Positions 58,401-64,000 of a DNA stretch of 64,000 bases are shown piece by piece. Under the pieces are notes generated by a model. It ran no database searches and was not told the DNA's origin. It saw nothing but the letters and a program-made list of their open reading frames with translations. Positions within the stretch are counted from its first letter, which is position 1, and each line of letters starts with the position of its first letter. The stretch covers positions 20,187,218 to 20,251,217 of the forward strand of contig CM056391.1 of the NCBI GenBank assembly GCA_029718625.1, in the 5' to 3' direction. This DNA comes from Synaphobranchus kaupii. Lineage: Eukaryota > Chordata > Actinopteri > Anguilliformes > Synaphobranchidae. The position numbers and the translations under genes were made by a program.

Positions 58401-61400
58401 AATGACAGTGAAAATATCTGTTCTACAGTGGGACAGCAAGACTATCCTCCGCAGTGAGCCCTTGGTTCTGGAAGGCGGTTACGAGAGCTGGCTGCTCTTC
58501 TACCCAATGTACTCGTCTAACGCTAAAGTTAAACCTCCAAGGCAAGACACCGTTGACATCATCCCGAAACGTAAGGATACAACTTAAATTGTTGTTTGAT
58601 CCATCATAACGTATTGTTTTTTTATCGGAAGATTGCACTTGATAAGTGTGATCTAAATTCTCTTTATTAACTACCAAGTACTTAAATCTGTTTTCAGATC
58701 AGTTTTCAGTCAATAAAATGGTGAGAGGTGCCATTGGCGAGTGAGGGATTATAGAATTTATTTCAGATTGGTTTCAGTGAAACACCTTTTGGTAGGCTTG
58801 TAATGAGAGGGACCATAATTTGTTTTCGGAACAGTGAACTTCAGCTACCCATCACTCGAAGAGCCAAAACCTCCTGCCCCTCCAGAACCTGAACCAGAAC
58901 CCCCTGTGGAGATTAATGGGAACTCTGATAAGCAGGAGACTATCCAGGAGGCAGAAGTGCCAGAGAAGTTGCAAGAAACGCCTGCAGCTCCACCCAGCTC
59001 CTCTGCAGTTCCTGTGAATAAGCCGAGTAAAGTCCCAGCCAGCCAGCCCGAAGTCACAGCCAAGGTGATTCCACAGGTGAGGATGTTGGTAGGCACAGAG
59101 CCTAATTTTGAGTGGAATGAACAGATGGCCCAATCAGAGTATATCAGTATCACTCCTTTCACTCTGGATTTTCCTTAAAACATCAGAGTACATACAGTAA
59201 ATGACCCTCTCATGTCCTACTCTTCCTCAGTTTGATCGCAACAAAAAACCCTCCGTCAAAATATCGGACGGTGTGACACCGAGTGGCGAAGGCTTAGCTA
59301 AGGACCAGCCGCCAGCCCAGAACGGGCCGATGGTTCCGGACCGTTCCATCAAGCCGCACTTTGACTCCACGGGTACTCTGACGGAGCAGGAGAAGAGCCA
59401 GATCCATGCGGAGACGACACAGCAGATGGAGAGGGCGAAGCAGGAACAGGAGCAGAGGAGACGCGAGAGGGAGAAGGAAAGGCAGGCCCAGGATGAGGAG
59501 AGGAAGGAAGCCGAGCGACAGGAGCAGCGTGCCAAGGAGGAAAAGGTGCTGAGAGAAAGGGACCAGAAGGAGGAGGAGCAGGAGAAGAAAGGACTTGAAA
59601 GGCAAGATTCGGAGAAGACGGGGGAGCATGAGAACAAACGGGGGGAGGAGAAAGAGACGACAAGTGAGAGGGAACCAGGCGTCAACATGCAGTCAAAGAA
59701 CACATGCCTTGACTCCCCTGCGCCCAGCAACGCTGTCTGTGAACTCAAGGTTTGTCCAGCTGTTGAAATGCATGAACGCTTGCTGTTAGGCTTTTTACTG
59801 CGGAAGGCACATGAAGGCCTACGGCAAACTGTATATGCAGAACAAAAACAAACTCATCTTTCACGTTTACATTTCCCCATTTATTTCCTCACCTACATGT
59901 TGACACCACCCACCTATATCTGTCAGAAAATGAAACCTGTTTAAGGCTTTCTTCTGTACCAACTCAGGCTCCTCTGTAGCATAGTAATGAAATAAAGAAT
60001 GGAAACCAAAAGGCAAGGATTTTAAAAACTAGAAAAGCAGATGACTTTGAGAAACTGAAGGTATATGGACCTAATAGCATTGCACAATGCGTGCATTTCC
60101 TTTCAGTCATCGCATCACTGAACAAAGCTGTGCTACGAAGATTTGCATGTAGTAAAATAAGATGATAGCGATAGTGATGAGGCTAATGGCATTGGAGAGA
60201 TTGAAGTAGCACAAGTCACAAAAGCATTATTTAATTTTGTGCTTGATCGTTCCTTCGCAGTGGCACTTAGCATAGTCATTCCCCATGTGTATACATAGGT
60301 GTTAAAGGGATAGTTTGGAATTTTGGACACAATTTCTCAATTACGACTTACCCATGATGTAGTTGATTGATGGAAACCATTTTCAGCTAATTCCATGCTG
60401 TCCCTTCTTTTGGACATACACACGTTGCTAATGCTAGCGCAACTCTGGTAACCGGTAGCATCCACTACCAAACGCACTTAAACACTCCACAGTGCACCCA
60501 AAGCAAAGCAAATAAAATACGACGACAGTCTATCGGGATTATTTTGAGTGTTTATCATTTTTGAAGTCAAACTATCGTTGAATCTTTTACTTTGTGCTGA
60601 CCTATATTCTCTGTGGAAGTACGGCGGCGGAGCGAACGTGGCCATTGCAACTTGTTGCTCTTCTTTGTTGTAGTCGACCAGTGCCGGCACTACATTCGTA
60701 GATAACGTAAAGTATCGCTCCGCCGCCGTACTTCCACAGAGAGAATATAGGTCAGCACAAAGTAAAGGATTCAGCATGGATTTAGCTGAAAATGGTTTCC
60801 ATCAATCAACTACGTCATGGGTAAGTCGTAATTGAGACATTATGTCCAAAATTCCAAACTATCCCTTTAACCTATGTAATTCAGCAGGGTGTATGAGCTG
60901 TATGTTTGTGACTTTCCAGCCTGACTCATTGACCATGGCGAGGAGTGAGGAGATGGGAAGGAGCTTATCAGTACCGGGATTACCAGGTGGCTGGACGAAG
61001 GTATTGACAAGAATATAAGAAATGCCCATATCTAATTCATAGGCACATGTATTGCCCTCTTTGATAACAGAAGATAACAAATATTCAAGTTCTCAGAGAT
61101 TAAAAATGATATATTTAGCACTTAGCTTCAAGTTTCTTTGCTTTGTCCAGTTTCGATTGACAAACCTAAATTTTGTTTCCAGTTCCTGGACTCGGTGACG
61201 GGCACATACAGGTACTACCACTCCCCCACCAACATGGTTCATCTGTACCTGCCCGAGGTGAGCGTGTCCCAGACGCCCCCCGCCACGCCCCCCATGGCGA
61301 AGCAGAAGCAGGCCAGCGTGGCAGAGGCTGACCAAGAGCATTCCAAGCTGAAGCGCTCCTACTCCTCCCCTGACATCACGCAGGACATCAGGGAGGAGGG

Positions 61401-62273
61401 CCAAAAGAAGCCAACAGCCATACCCACCATCAACAGAGACACCAAGTGCGTGTTCCGACCCCTGACCAATCACGGTAACACGGTAGAGAAAAGGCACTGG
61501 AATTTCTTGTGATCGGCAAGGCAGGAAGCCGCATGTGTGTGTAGAACAGTCAAGTGTCTGCCAGAGGTATGACATTTGTAATATTAGGAACTATAGCCAT
61601 GGAACCTGTGTTACCTCAGCCTACATCATTAAGTGGTTACATATTAAGACATAATTGGCTAAAATAGGTAAAATAATGTAAATCGTGGTTGGTAATGACA
61701 TGGAATTTTCACCAGGCCGGCAAACGTCCCCGCCAGTAATAAAGCCGAGATCGCCAGGCTGTCCGCCGCCAAGATCCGTAACCTCAACCCCGTGTTCGGA
61801 GGGCTCGGAGCTTCGCTGACGGGACTGCGAAACCTGGGGAACACCTGCTACATGAACTCCATCCTGCAGTGCCTGTGCAACACACCTGTCATGGCAAATT
61901 ACTTCAATAAGAACTTCTACCAGGAGGACATCAACAGGTGAGGCCTGGCCACCTAGGCCTGTGCAGGAACCCGCTTTTGTATATTGGTTTGGCAGGTGAG
62001 GTGTGTTTTGCTGCATGTTGTTGAAGGGACTAAGCAACACACTTTCTGCGTCATGACGGCAGGGCCAACATCCTAGGGCACAAGGGCGAGGTGGCCGAGG
62101 AGTTTGGTGCGATCATGAAGGCCTTGTGGTCGGGGCTTTACAAGTTCATCAGCCCGCGGGACTTCAAAATCACCATCGGGAAGATCAATGACCAGTTCGC
62201 CAGCTACGACCAGCATGACTCCCAGGAGCTGCTGCTCTTCCTTATGGACGGACTCCACGAGGACCTCAACAAA
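55301..62273 (+). CDS. usp8: Ubiquitin carboxyl-terminal hydrolase 8, N-terminal 845 codons (14 exons, 3' end outside window)
   Basis: Exons: 55301-55404, 55754-55898, 56177-56262, 56467-56608, 57348-57390, 57590-57761, 58149-58311, 58429-58570, 58835-59076, 59231-59749, 60920-61000, 61183-61445, 61716-61937 and 62063-62273, all GT/AG and in frame. USP8 (UBPY) is a cysteine deubiquitinase on endosomes that removes ubiquitin from receptors such as EGFR and stabilises the ESCRT-0 machinery. Seen: N-terminal dimerisation/MIT region (1-112, [20 protein letters not shown]); a charged coiled coil (112-160); rhodanese-like domain (about 175-330); Pro/Glu-rich linker and a long Arg/Glu coiled coil (about 440-560); a WW-like segment ([20 protein letters not shown], 606-625); the 14-3-3 site RSYSSP (671-676, equivalent to the human Cushing hotspot); and the catalytic start [18 protein letters not shown] with Cys about 745, then [11 protein letters not shown]. 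The catalytic His box lies beyond 64000. Confidence 0.96.
55754..55898 (+). CDS. usp8: usp8 coding exon 2
   Basis: 145 nt, residues 35-83: [38 protein letters not shown]. Acceptor CCTCAG, donor GTACAC. Confidence 0.95.
56177..56262 (+). CDS. usp8: usp8 coding exon 3
   Basis: 86 nt, residues 84-112: [20 protein letters not shown]. Acceptor TCAAAG, donor GTCAGA. Confidence 0.92.
56467..56608 (+). CDS. usp8: usp8 coding exon 4
   Basis: 142 nt, residues 112-159: [20 protein letters not shown], a charged coiled coil. Acceptor CTGTCAG, donor GTAGTG. Confidence 0.94.
56759..57018. mobile_element. TTAA-type MITE in usp8 intron
   Basis: Left TTAA plus AGGGATAGTTCACATTCTGG, right CCAGGAAGTGAACTATACCT followed by TTAG (imperfect TTAA). 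About 260 bp, no coding. Confidence 0.65.
57348..57390 (+). CDS. usp8: usp8 coding exon 5 (43 nt)
   Basis: A small exon, residues 160-174: [14 protein letters not shown]. Acceptor CTGTAG, donor GTAAGG. The frame is kept only if it is included. Confidence 0.8.
57590..57761 (+). CDS. usp8: usp8 coding exon 6 (rhodanese-like)
   Basis: 172 nt, residues 174-231: ITAEKL-like start ([13 protein letters not shown]), then [18 protein letters not shown] and [11 protein letters not shown]. Acceptor GGATAG, donor GTAGGC. Confidence 0.94.
58149..58311 (+). CDS. usp8: usp8 coding exon 7 (rhodanese-like)
   Basis: 163 nt, residues 231-285: [40 protein letters not shown]. Acceptor TATCAG, donor GTGCAA. Confidence 0.94.
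58429..58570 (+). CDS. usp8: usp8 coding exon 8
   Basis: 142 nt, residues 286-333: [31 protein letters not shown]. Acceptor CTACAG, donor GTAAGG. Confidence 0.95.
58835..59076 (+). CDS. usp8: usp8 coding exon 9 (Pro/Glu-rich)
   Basis: 242 nt, residues 333-413: [20 protein letters not shown], ending VTAKVIPQ. Acceptor GAACAG, donor GTGAGG. Confidence 0.94.
59231..59749 (+). CDS. usp8: usp8 coding exon 10 (long coiled coil)
   Basis: 519 nt, residues 414-586: [35 protein letters not shown], then a long Glu/Arg/Lys coiled coil. Acceptor CCTCAG, donor AAG|GTTTGT. Antisense frames here are shadows of the GAG-rich sequence. Confidence 0.93.
60306..60866. mobile_element. TTAA MITE with internal palindromes, beside usp8 exon 11
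   Basis: TIR AGGGATAGTTTGGAATTTTG, mirrored at the right, with TTAA at 60302-60305 and 60867-60870. Family of 6244-6715, but with a different, longer centre: an inverted repeat around 60600-60760 (TATATTCTCTGTGGAAGTAC, GCGGCGGAGCGA and mirror). Confidence 0.78.
60920..61000 (+). CDS. usp8: usp8 coding exon 11
   Basis: 81 nt, residues 587-613: [20 protein letters not shown]. Acceptor TTTCCAG, donor GTATTG. A MITE ends only 53 bases upstream of it. Confidence 0.93.
61183..61445 (+). CDS. usp8: usp8 coding exon 12 (WW-like, 14-3-3 site)
   Basis: 263 nt, residues 614-701: [35 protein letters not shown]. The donor is inferred as ACCAA|GTGCGT because it is the only one keeping phase with the next exon. 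The frame also stays open past it to a stop at 61510-61512. Confidence 0.88.
61716..61937 (+). CDS. usp8: usp8 coding exon 13 (catalytic Cys)
   Basis: 222 nt, residues 701-775: [40 protein letters not shown]. Acceptor TTCACCAG, donor GTGAGG. Confidence 0.95.
62063..62273 (+). CDS. usp8: usp8 coding exon 14 (last in window)
   Basis: 211 nt, residues 775-845: [58 protein letters not shown]. Acceptor GGCAG, donor GTAAAA. Confidence 0.95.
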
Positions 62274-62279
62274 GTAAAA

Positions 62280-62284
<5 letters not shown>

Positions 62285-62313
<29 letters not shown>
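62285..62313. repeat. (TG)n microsatellite beside usp8 donor
   Basis: About 14 TG units starting 11 bases after the donor of the 62063-62273 exon. Confidence 0.95.
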
Positions 62314-62316
<3 letters not shown>

Positions 62317-64000
62317 GAGGTCTCTTTCATTGTTTCATTGGTTTGGTAGGAGAATGAGAACTGAAGACGGGGAGAGTATTTGGTGCTTTTGCAAAAATAT
62401 TTTAGTTTTTATTTCCCATTGTTCATAATTTTGTGAAAGCCATTAAGAACCAAATTTGTAACTACATTGTAATGACCACATCTTTTTATCATTATAATTC
62501 TTGCAGGATTAAATAAATAATCAAAAATTCTGAATAAATTCTGAAAGTAATAATAACGATTCTCAAGTTATTTTTTGCAAGTAATTTATTAATTTTGAAA
62601 AGCATTTTAAAATGACCATTTTTAAAAATCTTTAGTCTTATCTTTTTATATGCCGTATTGTATGAACACAGAAAAATTGGACAAAGTTGGATCTCTAATA
62701 TATAGGCCTACATATCAAAAGAAAATAACTTGAAATATGTGTATGTGAAAAACATTTCCAACATTAATACATTACTGTATAAAAAATACCTTACAAAATT
62801 ATTGCCCTCATTTTTTAGAACATCAAATAAGGATTATAACAATGCCAAGGTGTTCAGTACAATGTGCAGTCAAAATGCCACAGGGTCATAAATGAGGCAC
62901 TTATTGTATAAGGCCAAAAATACCCTAAAAAGTGGACTTTAATTGCAAGTTTCTCAAAAATAATTTGTGATTCAAATCTCAAATATGCGTCAAGTAGCCT
63001 CCTTACCTCAGTTGGGTAATTTTATCACCATTAACTGTACCGTGGACATTGACATGAGACATTGACATAGAGACATTGACCATAGCTATACGGTTAACTG
63101 AACAGTAGAGTAATTCTGAAATGTAATCCAATATGAGGAGGTAAATGCATGTGTCACTGTATTCATACTTGACTGCTTTTTATTATTATCCCTTCTTTTT
63201 TGGTTTACATTTTGATGGCACAATTAGAGAGTAAGTAAATTTGTCATATGATATTTATCCCCTGAAATTCTCTGTATGTGTTGAGCGTGATGTGTGTCTG
63301 TCCTGTCTGAAACGGCATCAGAAATTTCTTGCATGTGAACCCCAGAAACATTCATCATTACAGAAATCAGTGCTATGAATGACTCCCATGCAGTGCAGAG
63401 GAGTGCTGAGGTCAGCCATTTAGTGCCTTTGACGTGTTTCTCATGCTGTCCGGTTCTGAGTGGACAGGCCTGATGTGTCTAGTCTGTGATGCTATGTTTC
63501 AGTCGGCTTTTCCATCTCATGGAAACATTTCCTGCCATCTGAAGTCTAACCTGTTCATCAGGATAGATCACTGTGTTTCCTTGAGGGGTATTCCGTAGGA
63601 AAACAATTGCCAGTTGGCCTCACATGTTAATTAAAATCAATATATCAGTATCTTTTGCCTATGGGAGAAATGGTTACAGTGATATTCACTGAGTAACAAA
63701 TTGCTCCCATTAGAAAAATATTAAGAAAATTTCATTAAGATAAAAAGGGTCACTGTCAAAATTTGCCATTGAACTTTTTTTACCGGAATTATCCCCATCA
63801 TACACAGATGAATATATCTGATAAGCAACTGGTAGGTAAGATAAGGCAACTTGACTTTTGCCTTATTTGGTTTTACTTCCATGCAATTACACATTGATTC
63901 TGAAGATCTGTATGGCTAAAATGTTGCTTTATAGGAGTAATGATTGTGGTGCAGCAATGAACTTTTACCTATGGAAAGCAGTGATTAGTCTGCGTGCTTG
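62314..64000. other. usp8: usp8 intron, incomplete
   Basis: No further exon of the USP catalytic domain was found up to the window end. AT-rich, no transposon end recognised. Confidence 0.5.

Noticed and set aside
59227..59748. Long antisense open frames across the large usp8 exon
   Set aside because: Shadows of GAG/AAG-rich coiled-coil codons; no start context or family resemblance.
62314..64000. Possible next usp8 exon near 63215-63235 (a GTAAGT-like donor)
   Set aside because: The sequence before it does not encode the expected USP8 continuation.

Overview
The window is nuclear DNA of a ray-finned fish, almost certainly a teleost. It has intron-split vertebrate genes with GT/AG junctions and very dense DNA-transposon debris, including Tc1/mariner copies with Sleeping-Beauty-type ends, TTAA-flanked MITEs, a hAT MITE and teleost L2-type LINE tails. 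I cannot name the species.

Three host genes were reconstructed exon by exon. (1) 1084-17146, minus strand: SLC27A2 (very-long-chain acyl-CoA synthetase / FATP2), 10 coding exons, 618 codons plus stop, with no break seen. (2) 36082-49539, minus strand: GABPB1 (GA-binding protein beta 1), 8 coding exons, 389 codons plus stop, with a probable non-coding first exon near 52.7-52.95 kb. (3) 55301-62273, plus strand: USP8, 14 coding exons covering the first 845 codons; the rest of the catalytic domain lies beyond 64000. GABPB1 and USP8 are divergent and share a region of roughly 1.5 kb between their probable first exons. The gene set matches the human 15q21 block, but HDC is not seen between SLC27A2 and GABPB1, and SLC27A2 lies in the same orientation as GABPB1.

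The other sequence is largely transposable elements. SLC27A2 introns hold a Tc1-like element (2542-3709), a TTAA MITE (6244-6715), a Sleeping-Beauty-type element (6732-7652) and a 6.1-kb TTAA-flanked composite (8014-14143) that contains a 2.5-kb palindrome. The 17-36 kb gap holds a LINE, a second Sleeping-Beauty-type remnant, a 3.5-kb inverted-repeat element with a 9-bp target duplication (23499-27036), a deleted Tc1 transposase, a long-TIR element (29644-31117) and a hAT MITE (32256-32728). GABPB1 introns hold a nested element (37687-38949), a GGGGCCC-ended element with an inverted partner (39816-42897), a TTAA MITE (44357-44967) and an apparently intact Tc1-type transposon with an open transposase frame (45000-46530).

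The most unusual pattern is one palindromic sequence of about 640-680 bp (start motif ATATTTGGTCRCATATCC) that recurs inside elements whose outer ends belong to at least three, probably four, different DNA-transposon families. It behaves like a shared passenger of otherwise unrelated non-autonomous elements.
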